A stretch of DNA of 64,000 nt from contig JBBBDQ010001611.1 of NCBI GenBank assembly GCA_037127315.1, positions 558,001-622,000 of the forward strand, in the 5' to 3' direction. Below the pieces are notes generated by a model. It had not been told where the DNA came from. It ran no database searches and saw nothing but the letters and a program-made list of their open reading frames with translations. Each line of letters starts with the position of its first letter. Position 1 is the first letter of the stretch. This document shows positions 32,400 to 41,640 of the stretch, piece after piece. The position numbers and the translations under genes were made by a program. Source of the stretch: Ascarosepion bandense. Its lineage: Eukaryota > Mollusca > Cephalopoda > Sepiida > Sepiidae.

Positions 32400-33015
32400 A
32401 GTTTATCTATGCAACAACCACATTTGGGAAAAGATAGTTGCATATTAGAAAAAAGAACATTAAATTTACCAGATGTAAGATATCTGTTGGTTTAAACAAA
32501 TTAATAGAAAAGGCTAGAACAACTTATTTAGCATTTGGCAAGAGGGTTGCCAGAATTGAAAAAAAAAGACAGGTTTTGGTTTGAGCTGGTTAACTATTTT
32601 CCATTTTTCAAATTTTCATAAAGCACAAGCTATTGCTTATTTCTGAAATTATCTCAGATTTTCAAGGACTGCAAAATCCAAATATTTTTTCTTTTTTTTT
32701 ATTAATTAAACAGAGAAAAATTGATTTTTGATTAATTTGAGGAATTCTACTGAAAAGAAGGCAGTTGTATTCCAATCTCAAATTTAAAGCAAATTTGGCA
32801 GTTGAATTTAAGATGATAGCTGAGGAAGAATTAGAGAAGCAAATAACAACAACTCTATTGAAAACAGCCAGTTTTGCATGCGAAGAATTCTGTGCAGTTT
32901 CTACCAAAAGGGTGAAACTGGATTAGATTTAGCATTGATCTAACTATAATTACACAAGTGTTTGTCAGCTTACATATCACATATAATTTAAGGTTGTAAA
33001 TCATATACAGTATAA
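32400..33015. other. AT-rich stretch, no gene seen
   Basis: Nothing recognised. Confidence 0.35.
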
Positions 33016-33019
33016 AGTT

Positions 33020-33026
<7 letters not shown>

Positions 33027-33053
<27 letters not shown>

Positions 33054-33245
33054 CTTTATTATAAATTATATTTTAGAACATGTCCAAATTTTTTTTTTAT
33101 CCACATTGTACATTTTGTTTCAACATTGAAATTACAATGTCTCATCAGGTGGTGTGGAAAAGAATGGAAAGCCTCTTTTCTTATATTTGGCAAGTTGTGT
33201 GTGGGATGTTGGTGGGGGTTAGTGATAAGGGAATAAGTTTTGTAA
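33027..33245 (-). repeat. HHR-T1 family copy with (TA)n tail
   Basis: (TA)n at 33027-33053, followed by TTATAAATTATATTTTAGAA and then a body that aligns with the arms at 36000-36200 (TTTCAACATT, CTCATCAGG, GTTAGTGATA-like words). Orientation is minus, with the microsatellite at its 3' end. It contains a hammerhead-like core. Confidence 0.7.
33100..33157 (-). ncRNA. Hammerhead ribozyme, helix I decayed
   Basis: Minus strand: CTGATGA (33142-33148), stem II ACATTG/CAATGT (6 bp), GAAA (33118-33121), helix III CA/TG around AAA, cleavage triplet GTA (33109-33111). Helix I pairs only distally (CCACA with TGTGG). The core is intact. Confidence 0.6.
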
Positions 33246-33295
33246 ATGGTCCATTAGAATTTCGAAAAACGTGGGGTGGGTTTTCTCCTCTCTCA

Positions 33296-33450
33296 TTCCA
33301 TGCAGCAATAGCTTAGGGAGTAGGCACTCCGACTGACACCAAATTGGTCAAGTTTTGATCCCAGCTGGAAGCAAGTGGATGTTTAACCACACTGTTGAAC
33401 TGTGATACAGCAAAAGAGGCTTATATGTGGATGACTAATATATATATATA
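33296..33450 (+). mobile_element. Diverged SINE-B relic
   Basis: Weak A-box-like (AATAGCTTAGGGAGTAG) and B-box-like (GTTTTGATCCC) words, followed by CTGTGATACAGCAAAAG, GTGGATGACTA and (TA)n, as in SINE-B. The hammerhead core is lost. Confidence 0.6.
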
Positions 33451-33459
33451 AGTAAATGT

Positions 33460-34060
33460 GGCCAGTAATCCTTCATTTAAACATGATTCATAAAAAATGA
33501 TTGATGAGGAAGATTTTATTAATTTTAATTTAATTTTTCCAGCTTTCTTACATGTTTCCTTTTTGCTGAAAATTTATCCTGTTTATAATTAATGTGCATT
33601 TGATTGCAATAAAATATGTTGATATGTTTTTTGTGCTATTTTTAATACTAGTGTAATATATCTTTTGTAAGACTAATTTTTTTTATTTATCAATGATATA
33701 GTTGTGAAAATTTTTGTTGACCAATGTTAGTTTTATGTTTGTAATTACTGCTATTTTATATTTTACCAGACATGGGTTTTTATACGGATAAATGATAAAT
33801 TTGTTGATTTTTTAATTCTATATTGACATCAAGAAATAGGATTTTTTTTATTGTTAATGAGTTCATAGGTAAATCTCAACAAGGAGATATTTTCAAAATT
33901 TAAAAAAAAACACTACTAAGAACTCTTGTCTTTTTAACTATAATAGCCAATGGCTGGAAAGGTATAAAATAACAGTAATAATAAACTTCTTAAATAGAGC
34001 ACATCAAAATTTCTCCTCCCAAGGAATATTTTTGAGTGAACTAAACTACATAAAATTTTA
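33460..34060. other. AT-rich stretch, no gene seen
   Basis: Nothing recognised. Confidence 0.35.
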
Positions 34061-34063
34061 TAT

Positions 34064-34260
34064 ATATATAAGACACAAGGAAAACTTTTCTAACATTTTT
34101 GTAGTCATATATCTTAGTTTGGGAAAATAGCAATAGAGATATTGGGGAAAAAAACTGGTGTGCAAATTTATATTTTGATAAGATTTGATAGATGCACTCT
34201 TGAGAATTTTCCTTCTAAGTGAGTTACTTTAGTGTGGCATTCTTGAGATCAAAGTTGTGG
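34064..34260. repeat. Relic of the fold-back family seen at 36695-37162
   Basis: Shares GGTGTGCAAATTTATATTTTG-like wording (kept here to the first words) and GAGAATTTTCCTTCT with 37010-37085 of the fold-back element. A short (TA)n precedes it. The inverted arms are not preserved. Confidence 0.5.
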
Positions 34261-34533
34261 TTAGATTTTTTTTTTTTATGTATAACTAATGCATTTGATA
34301 AATTGTGTGTAAAATCCTTTTTCTGTTCATAGATATGATTTTTTTTAATCTCTTCAAGTTTCTATAATGCATTGTGAGGAACAGTTCTGGCAATTTAGTT
34401 TCTATATCCCTGCTTCAGAATTATTACAGTTATGGATATTTTGGGTTCTGATCATATCCATGATAGTTATGGATGTGGTTGTAATTATTTTTATGTTTAG
34501 ATTGTTTTGGATAATGCTTGTTATAAGTTAGTA

Positions 34534-34540
<7 letters not shown>

Positions 34541-34570
<30 letters not shown>
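34541..34570. repeat. (TA)n tract
   Basis: Uninterrupted TA run of about 15 units. Confidence 0.9.
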
Positions 34571-34572
<2 letters not shown>

Positions 34573-34574
34573 AA

Positions 34575-35360
34575 GGAAATTACTGAAAAGTAATTGAAAC
34601 TCACCTGAAGTGAGCTGAATATGTAATGCTTCTCAAGCCAATAACATTTCCATCAAGCTTCCCTACAGCATATGACTTCATTCAATTTCTTTCAATGTGT
34701 TCCTTTCAAATTTATATTTAAATTAGGTTCTTCAGAAGAGAATGTGCACCATTTCGGGGTCTTCTACCTCAATGGTTTCACTTGCACACTGGCCCCTCTC
34801 ACTGATGTGAGGCCCCATTATAATGATATATGAGTGTGTTGTAGTTATACTAGTTGAAATGTTTAACGGCGAAATTAAATTTAGGAAAATTTTGAAAAAC
34901 GGCAAGCCTTGCATTCTGAGAATGCAACGTGAATCTCGTTATGCATTCTCGATCAGTCATGTCATGTTTGCTGAAACACTCCATGGAATATTTCTTTTTC
35001 TCCATATCCACACAGAACTATTTTCAGTTTATATATTTGTTTCTTTGTAGGATGTATAATAATATCTGAATGTGCGCGTGAGTCACCATATTACATAAAA
35101 AAAAACTGACTACAATTTTGTCATAATAATGCCAGTCTTCTCAGAAAAGAAAAGGATTCATTAAGAAGAAAATACATTGAGAGTGTGCTGATCTCTTAAT
35201 TCACAACAATAAACTCAAAACCATGATCATACATCATATCACTGATCATTGCAAAACCAATAGTAGTACAATACATTATATGAGAAAGTAAGGAAAAGAA
35301 AAGTGATCTGCCTAGAGTGGGCTGATTTAAAATCAAATAGATGCAAACAGCTCTAATATA
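34575..35360. other. No gene seen
   Basis: Short open frames only, with no family motif or shared repeat recognised. Confidence 0.35.
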
Positions 35361-35450
35361 ACACTCATTCAGTAATAAATTAGGGCACTCTGGCCACTGG
35401 CGTATGATACATCATACACTAAAAGTCTGCCTTCTTCTACCGAGTGCCCA

Positions 35451-35502
35451 TAGCTCAGAGGTAGAATCACTGGCTGACGCCAATTCAGTCAGCTTTCAAT
35501 CC
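35451..35502 (+). promoter_or_regulatory. Internal pol III promoter (A and B boxes) of SINE-B unit 1
   Basis: A box TAGCTCAGAGG (35451-35461) fits TRGYNNARNGG in most positions, and B box GCTTTCAATCC (35492-35502) resembles GGTTCRANTCC. The spacing of about 30 bp is close to that in tRNA genes. Confidence 0.65.
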
Positions 35503-35527
35503 TGAGTTAAAAGCAATTGGAGTCTGA

Positions 35528-35570
35528 CCGTACTGATGAGCTGTGTACAGCGAAACAGATCTGTCTGCGG
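35528..35570 (+). ncRNA. Type I hammerhead ribozyme, SINE-B unit 1, intact core
   Basis: Helix I CCGTA (35528-35532), CTGATGA (35533-35539), stem II GCTG/CAGC with loop TGTA (35540-35551), GAAA (35552-35555), helix III CA/TG with loop GATC (35556-35563), cleavage triplet GTC with the cut after 35565, then TGCGG (35566-35570) pairing with CCGTA through one G-U pair. Helix I extends beyond a small internal loop by GTC/GAC. Every conserved core nucleotide is present. Known hammerheads of this kind self-cleave at the NUH triplet to leave 2',3'-cyclic phosphate and 5'-hydroxyl ends. Confidence 0.85.
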
Positions 35571-35815
35571 ATGACTATTTACGCTCTCACACCCTGATTG
35601 AGCACTCTGGAAGAATGGTAGATTTTGAAAAAATAGTAGCTACTCTAGCAACTACGCACTGCTCATTCAGTAATGAATTAGAGCACTCTGGCTTTTGGCG
35701 TATACGCTAAAAGTCTGCCATCTTCTACCAAGTGCCCATAGCTTACAGATAGACTTGCCGACTGATGCCAATTCGGTCGGGTTTCAATCCTGGGTTAAAA
35801 GCAATCAGAGTCTAA

Positions 35816-35859
35816 CTGTACTGATGAGCTGTGATACAGCGAAACAGATCTGTCTGTAG
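35816..35859 (+). ncRNA. Type I hammerhead ribozyme, SINE-B unit 2, intact core
   Basis: CTGTA (35816-35820), CTGATGA (35821-35827), stem II GCTG/CAGC with loop TGATA (35828-35840), GAAA (35841-35844), CA-GATC-TG (35845-35852), GTC with the cut after 35854, and TGTAG (35855-35859) pairing with CTGTA by two G-U pairs. The core is intact. Helix I is a little weaker than in unit 1. Confidence 0.82.
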
Positions 35860-35861
35860 AT

Positions 35862-35908
<47 letters not shown>

Positions 35909-36062
35909 CGAGTGAATGTAGAATGAGGAGAGAAAAAAAAAATTTTTTCTCCTTCCAAAACATTAATTTAAAACAGTGCTTGATATATGATGTATAGAGC
36001 TATGAATATTTATTATCAATTATGTTTCAGAACATGTACATAATTTCTTCTATATGTATCCT

Positions 36063-36122
36063 CTTCTCTACAATCATATGGCTGTTTCAGTGTTTGGACT
36101 TCAAACACATCATCAGGAGAAG
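36063..36122 (-). ncRNA. Type I hammerhead ribozyme, intact core, left arm
   Basis: Minus strand: helix I CTTCTC (complement of 36117-36122), CTGATGA (36110-36116), stem II GTGTTTG/CAAACAC (7 bp), GAAA (36085-36088), helix III CA/TG with a 10-nt loop, cleavage triplet GTA (36069-36071), then GAGAAG (complement of 36063-36068) pairing perfectly with CTTCTC. A complete and well-paired ribozyme. Confidence 0.82.
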
Positions 36123-36548
36123 TAAAGGTTTGGAATCATTCTCTGTTTATATTTGGTTTGTTGCTGTTTTGGGAGCTGATTGGGGTTATTGGTAATTAGA
36201 TAAGAAACCCCAAAGTGAAAACCTAGACACAGGATCAAAGTGAATACATGAATTAGGTCCACTAACAGCAGATATCAATCAATTAGACGATAGCCAACCA
36301 TAAAAATGACAACTCAACACAGCTGCCCTCTTAGAAACTCTAACCAAAAGATATACACGACTGACCGACAAAATGTACATTCCAACAGATAATACAATTA
36401 ATCAACAATTTCACACTTACGCACCAGATTCTTCAAAAGTCTATAACGGTCAAAACGAGAAATACATTCACTTAATTACCAATAACCCCAACCAGCCCCC
36501 ACAACAACAACGAACCAAATATAAACAGAAAATGATTCCAAACCTTTA

Positions 36549-36608
36549 CTTCTCCCAATGATGTGTTTGAAGTCCAAACACTGAAACAGCCATATGATTG
36601 TAGAGAAG
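36549..36608 (+). ncRNA. Hammerhead ribozyme, mutated core, right arm
   Basis: Same helices as the left-arm copy (CTTCTC 36549-36554, GAGAAG 36603-36608, stem II and GAAA 36583-36586 kept), but the core reads CCAATGA in place of CTGATGA (36555-36561). Predicted to be inactive. Confidence 0.75.
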
Positions 36609-36657
36609 AGGATATATATAGAAGAAATTATGTACATGTTCTAAAACATAATTTATA

Positions 36658-36694
<37 letters not shown>

Positions 36695-36698
<4 letters not shown>

Positions 36699-37165
36699 AC
36701 TAAAAAGAAGACATGGAAAACTGTATTTAACTCACCTACACATTTCATCCTGTGATGGACTTTATCAAGGCAAAAAGACGAAATGAGCTTTATTCCAAAT
36801 TACGTATCTATAAACAAACAGTGTTGGCAACTATAAAGACGCTCACAAACCATTCAAAAAGATTAACAGAATATTTTAATTTTAGAACTCCTTCATGTGT
36901 AGAGCAATGTCACGAGATGTTAAAATGAAGGGAATTCAACCGTTTTCCTTGGACTTTTTATTATGTATGTTAGTCTGTTTGAGTATCATTTCCATAAGAA
37001 AAGGTGAGATTGGGAAAAAACCGGGGTGCAAATTGATATTTTGGTAGAACTGAATGGCGGCGATCTAGAGAACATTCCTTCTTTTTTTTCCAAAAAACAT
37101 CACAAGATGAAATGCATAAGCAAGTTAAATACAGTTTTCCTCTTGTCTTCTTTTTATTTAACCAG
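36695..37165. mobile_element. Fold-back element with ~62-bp inverted arms
   Basis: Arms 36694-36757 and about 37095-37165 share, inverted, TTAACTAAAAAGAAGACA, GGAAAACTGTATTTAACT and ATTTCATC(C/T)TGTGATG. The ~340-bp centre is partly shared with 34064-34260. It abuts the (TA)n at 36660-36695. No transposase. A MITE or retroposon dimer are both possible. Confidence 0.7.
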
Positions 37166-37210
37166 TCTGTCCTTAATCTCAGATCATAACTGAGTATATT
37201 TTTACAAGAT

Positions 37211-37226
37211 ATATATATATATATAT
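37211..37226. repeat. Short (TA)n tract
   Basis: About eight TA units. Confidence 0.8.
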
Positions 37227-37499
37227 TGTTTTCTTTTGGTTGCCTTTTTTTAATTTTGGGAATGTATTTTATTTACCTACTGTACAGCACATTTTATATT
37301 TTGTCCTTTTCATAGCAGTGGTTACATTATATTTTTATTTAAAAAATGAGTTAGAACTATCAAAGGCTTTTCGTTTATCTTGAGTTTTCCTTAATGGGCA
37401 TTAGGGGGGGTTACTGCAAAACTATTGGCTTAGAAGGCTTCTTCCAACTTAGTATAAGTTAAAACTTAATTTTTAAAAAAAATTTTTTTTTCTTTTTTT

Positions 37500-37625
37500 T
37501 TTAATTGGAATAGATAGACCCTTCCATCGCCCTGTTTACACTCCTCCCTCTTCTTTTGGACAGGAGTAGAGGCGCATGCCTTGTTTCCTGTTTAGGAAGG
37601 GGTTCCTGGTTTCTTTTCTCTTCTC
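37500..37625 (-). repeat. Block related to the 270-bp tandem unit
   Basis: On the minus strand it carries CCTAAACAGGAAACAAGGC, then a CAAAAGAAG...GTGTAAAC stretch that aligns with the unit repeated at 40421-40960. It lies at the 5' side of the ruined LINE copy, in inverse orientation to the unit. Confidence 0.65.
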
Positions 37626-37959
37626 TGGTCTTAGTCCTAGTGCTGTTGCAACCTTTTTGCAGTGTTTGTGGACAGTGGCAACATCTCTTCATTCTGAGGG
37701 TACTGAGTTGGCAGTTTCCTGGTTGCTGCTTCTGACTGGTAATTAGGAGCCCAAACTTGTGCGTAGCATCATGCGAGGCTGCTTTGATCAACAGTTGAAT
37801 AATATCGGGGTTATATGTAGTGCCATGTCACGCATGGATTGGTTTCCCTGCATGAATCTCTGGTGGGCAACCCTGAGGCCACATTAGGCTGCAGTCTGCA
37901 CCAGTTTTCCTCCCACACATGCTGCATACAGCAACCGACTGATTCTACTCTAGGCCTCT

Positions 37960-40255
37960 CTCCTAATAACATAACCCTAATATACACAACTCACTACTAG
38001 ATCTCTGTTTTACTTCCATCCCTGACTCTTGCAATGTCAAGCAACTCTGCCCCCTCGGAAACTCTGACCATGCAGTGGTTTCCGTTAACATCTCCTTCCA
38101 CTCCCACTCCACCCAAGAACCTCAGACTAGCAGATTATTTTACTGCTACCAAAGAGCCGACTGGGACTCATTCCATGATTTCCCGTGTGACGTCCCTTGG
38201 AACAAAGTCTTTAGTCTTCTCGTTGAAAACTGTGCAGCTGAGGTCTCTTCTTGGGTTAAGGCTAGCATCCAAGCTTTCATCCCAGCCAGGAAGTTGATAC
38301 TTAAATCCCACTCATCCCCCTGATTCTCCCCAGCTTGCTCAGCCGCCATCACCCATTGAAATCACTTCTTCCGGCTTTATCAAAGTCACGCGTCGGACCA
38401 TAACAGGCGCCTCTTTGCCTCCGCTCGCAATGAGTGCAAGAAGATACTTAAAGAAGTCATGCTGCTGTTTGCAGCTAGAATGAAGCAGTGCATAGCATCC
38501 CATAAATTTGGTTCCAAAGAATACTGGAGGCTCTGTAAAAGTGTGCTAAACAATAGCAAACCCTCAATCCCCGCTCTAATCAATGAATTTGTGGTCCTTA
38601 CCTTTACAACAGACAAGGCTGAGTGCTTCACTCGCAGATTCTCCACCAACTCGACACTAGACTATTTTGGAGTATCTATACCTGACTTCTCACGCCGAAC
38701 TGACGGCCAACTGAATGATATCCACATTACCCCTTCGGTGGTCTCTAATATAATTTCAAATCTTGACCAACATAAAGTGAGCAGCGGTGACAGAATCCCA
38801 ATCATTGTCTTGAAGAAATGTTCTCCTGAACTCTCCTCTGTTCTCTCCAAACTCTATAACTACTGCCTCTCTGCTTCTTGCTTTTCTGCCTGCTGGAAGT
38901 CCTCCTCTGTGGTTCACATATATAAAAACACTGGTGAACCCTCTGACCCTTCTAATTATCGCCCTATCAGCCTCCTACTGATTTTTGGCAAAGTGTTTGA
39001 AGCCATTATCAATGTCAAGGTGGTTCAACATCTCCCAGCCCACAGACTATTCTCTGACAAACAGTATGGTTTCCGCTTCACCAGGTCTACTGCTGATTGC
39101 TCATGACCATCACTCAATATATACACCAGACTCTCGACAAGTATGGCAAAGCTCGAACTGTTGCCTTAGATATCTCCAAAGAGTTTGACTGAGTCTGGCA
39201 TGCTGGCCTTCTACGCAAGCTGTGAGGCTATGGTATAACTGGACAATTGTTTGACCTAATCTAGTCATTCCTTTCAAATCACACAATGAAGGTAGTATTG
39301 AACGGACATGCCTCCCAATACTATCATACAAATATGGGTGTCCCTCAAGGTTCTATTCTAGGTCCTATGCTTTTCCTTATCTACATTAACGATCTCCCAG
39401 ATGTAATAAAATCCCAAGTAGGCATATACGCTGACGACTGATTTACTCTCACATCAATCAAAAATCTACTGAGGCTGACAAAGCAAACCTCGCTGCTGAG
39501 CTTGAAAAGGACTTCTGATCCATGGCGGACTGGGGTAAGAAATGGCTTGTGAATTTTAATACTCCCAAAACAAAGCTGCTATTTATTAATCATCACAGAC
39601 AATCGCTTCTACCCACCATTAGCATGGATCAGGCTAGTCTCCCTGAAAGCAAAACATTGCGTCTCCTCGGCTTAACTCTGACAACAAACCTTAAGTGGAA
39701 TGACTATATAGAATCCCATAGCTAAATCCGCTGCTAAGAAGGTCAGTTCACTGTGTAGGGCCAGGAAGTTTTTTCCGCCTGAAACAATCCTGCAAATATA
39801 TAAATCTAACATCTACCCGTGCATTGTATACTGCTGCCATATCTGGTTGGCTGCTCCTGCTATCCACTTAGGGGCTCTTGACAAAATTGAACAGAGAATC
39901 TGCAATATGATCGATTCCGACTTGGATACAGTCACTTTCTCACCAGCGCAATGTGGCTTCCCTGTGTCTCTTCTACAAATACTTTCATGGCTTCTGTCCT
40001 GATGAACTTAGCTCACTGGTGACCCCATATATGAATTTACTCAAGCCACAAGATTAGCAACTAGGTCCCACCCATTTACTGTGAAACCAATAATATGTAA
40101 ATGCAAATTCTATTCCATCAGCTTCTTTTCTCACACTTCCTGCCTGTGGAATTCCCTTTCATTTACTTGTTTCCCAGACAGCTAAAATCTCTAAGAACTT
40201 AAAAGTAAAGTCAATAGTCATTTCCTATCTCACTAACTTGCATCCTCTCTCTCTC
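37960..40255 (+). pseudogene. CR1/Jockey-like LINE, long but ruined copy
   Basis: Aligns with the LINE at 8694-11217 along most of its length: endonuclease end near 38040-38110, linker (38120-38560), reverse transcriptase with NYRPISLLLIFGK (38955-38993), QYGFRFTRSTAD (39062-39097), DISK.FD.VWH (39170-39205, with a stop), [10 protein letters not shown] (39338-39367, frame-shifted), YADD (39426-39440, followed at once by a stop), thumb (39520-39720) and C-terminal domain to about 40200. It has many stops and frameshifts. The longest open frame is 38459-39106. It is more diverged than the 8.7-kb copy, so it is older. Confidence 0.85.
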
Positions 40256-40317
40256 TCTCATCTCATTTCTTCCTCTCTCATGCTCTCATCTCATTTCTTT
40301 CTTTCTTTTTTTATTTT

Positions 40318-40420
40318 CTTTTTTTTTTTTTTTTAAATCATATCACCCCAAGCAAGGTGGTGATGCAACTGATGCGCATGGGGCTACTTAAGAGTAGAAT
40401 GATGGGAAAGGAGAAAGCCG
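40318..40420 (-). mobile_element. LINE 3' tail fragment
   Basis: Poly(T), then CACCCCAAGCAAGGTGGTGA, the minus-strand 3' end of the LINE family, directly after the plus-strand ruined copy. Confidence 0.7.
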
Positions 40421-40960
40421 GGAACTACATCCTAAACAGGAAACAAGAGATGAGCCTCTTCACCTGTTCAAAAGACGTGGGTGAAGTGTGAACCGGGCGA
40501 TAGTTAAGTCTATCTACCCCAATTGAGAACAAAAAAAAAAAGAGAAAAGTAAAAAAGAAAGTGAAAGAAGATTGGAAAAAAAAAAAAAGGAAGAAAGCCA
40601 GGAACCACATCCTAAACAGGAAACAAGGGATGAGCCTCTTCACCTATTCTCATCCCTCTTTTACCTGCTTCCTGACACCCCCTTTATTCTGGAACTACAT
40701 CCTAAACAGGAAACAAGAGATGAGCCTCTTCACCTGTTCAAAAGACGTGGGTGAAGTGTGAACCGGGCGATAGTTAAGTCTATCTACCCCAATTGAGAAC
40801 AAAAAAAAAAAGAGAAAAGTAAAAAAGAAAGTGAAAGAAGATTGGAAAAAAAAAAAAAAGAAGAAAGCCAGAAACAACATCCTAAACAGGAAACAAGGGA
40901 TGAGCCTCTTCACCTATTCTCATCCCTCTTTTACCTGCTTCCTGACACCCCCTTTATTCT
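40421..40960. repeat. 270-bp tandem duplication, two copies
   Basis: 40421-40690 and 40691-40960 are nearly identical, including their A-runs. Inside each unit a ~50-bp block with CATCCTAAACAGGAAACAAG occurs twice, so the unit is itself composite. It is bounded on the left by an inverted and on the right by a direct LINE 3' tail. Confidence 0.92.
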
Positions 40961-41055
40961 GTCACTCCTTCTCATAACTTTCCTCCTATGTAACCCCTTG
41001 TACAACAGTTGCAGTTTAATGCCTTGCTTGGGGTGATACAACTATATAAAAAAAA
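40961..41055 (+). mobile_element. LINE 3' tail fragment
   Basis: Ends with GCCTTGCTTGGGGTGATACA and a short A-run, in plus orientation. Confidence 0.7.
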
Positions 41056-41057
41056 AA

Positions 41058-41165
41058 TATGTATAGGGTGCTGAAAGTTTTTGACCTGACCAAGGACTTC
41101 TTCGGTTGTTTGATCAGATTTTGGGAACTAAGTCAGGCTGAGAACTTTTCACTCCCTATACACAT
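41058..41165. repeat. Small fold-back repeat
   Basis: GTATAGGGTGCTGAAAGTTT near 41062 pairs with the complement of TGAGAACTTTTCACTCCCTA near 41140-41160. A related fold-back lies at 53341-53475. Confidence 0.65.
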
Positions 41166-41199
41166 ATAATGTACATTATCCTATATCTGTGTGTTAATA

Positions 41200-41640
41200 T
41201 ATAAAGTCTAAAGCTGTCTGTCTGAGAACTGTGCATTTACGTATACATGTAAAATCAGACATGATTTTGTGACTGTGTGTGTGTTTACTTGCATGTATCT
41301 TTTTGTGATATCTTCTGTTTTGTTGTCTCTTCGAAATAATAACAAGTTTCATACACATTTGGTTTTCAAACATTTGCTTCTTTATTCTATAGAAATCCAT
41401 GTTTTCTAAGTCATTTTTGTCTTTCACTTTTAGTGTCCCTCTGTCTAAGCATTCACATAGATTTCTGCGGATGATTTTCTCGCCTTCTTTTAATTGTCCT
41501 CCCACTTTTCAATCTACACTTCCCATCTTCTCATAGCAGCCAGACCTGAAAGAATTTATTTTTCCCGTTCAACATCACTTTCTGATTTTGCTTTATTCCA
41601 GGAGCCGGTCCATTTAAAGTATGAGATGTCTGACGACTTG
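41200..41640. other. No gene seen
   Basis: A minus-strand open frame of 103 residues (41194-41505) is Lys-rich and unrecognised. Part of it (gaactgtgcatttacgtata) resembles 41940-41955. Confidence 0.25.

Larger units (their letters stand above)
35366..35905 (+). mobile_element. SINE-B tandem dimer with two hammerheads and (TA)n tail
   Basis: Two head-to-tail units. Each has an upstream block (CATTCAGTAAT..., GCACTCTGG, CTAAAAGTCTGCC), a pol III A box (TAGCTCAGAGG at 35451; TAGCTTACAGA at 35739), a B box (GCTTTCAATCC at 35492; GGTTTCAATCC at 35780) and a 3' hammerhead. The first unit runs on into the second without a microsatellite, and only the second ends in (TA)n (35865-35905). Predicted cleavage after 35565 and 35854 would release a 289-nt RNA. 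Tandem monomers bounded by hammerheads are the hallmark of retrozymes. The pol III boxes suggest how it could be transcribed. The copy at 62279-62605 starts close to the cleavage point, as a monomer from such an array would. Confidence 0.85.
35906..36695. mobile_element. Large inverted-repeat element (HHR-T1 family) with hammerheads in both arms
   Basis: Left arm about 35995-36200, right arm about 36475-36665, near-identical over about 190 bp in opposite orientation. Outward of each arm is TATTATAAATTATG-type sequence and a (TA)n tract (35865-35905 and 36660-36695). On the left the tail is longer and matches 27470-27617. Each arm encodes a hammerhead pointing outward towards its (TA)n. The 270-bp centre holds an unrecognised open frame (about 36318-36560). 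The arrangement suggests a head-to-head dimer of a hammerhead-bearing retroposon. Confidence 0.8.

Noticed and set aside
36318..36561. Hydrophilic open frame between the inverted arms
   Set aside because: Too short and not recognisable. It could be the end of a Penelope-type protein, but no GIY-YIG or RT motif is visible.
36740..36790. Hammerhead in the second fold-back
   Set aside because: CTGTGATGGA with CGAAATG is suggestive, but the core has an insertion and stem II is not convincing.
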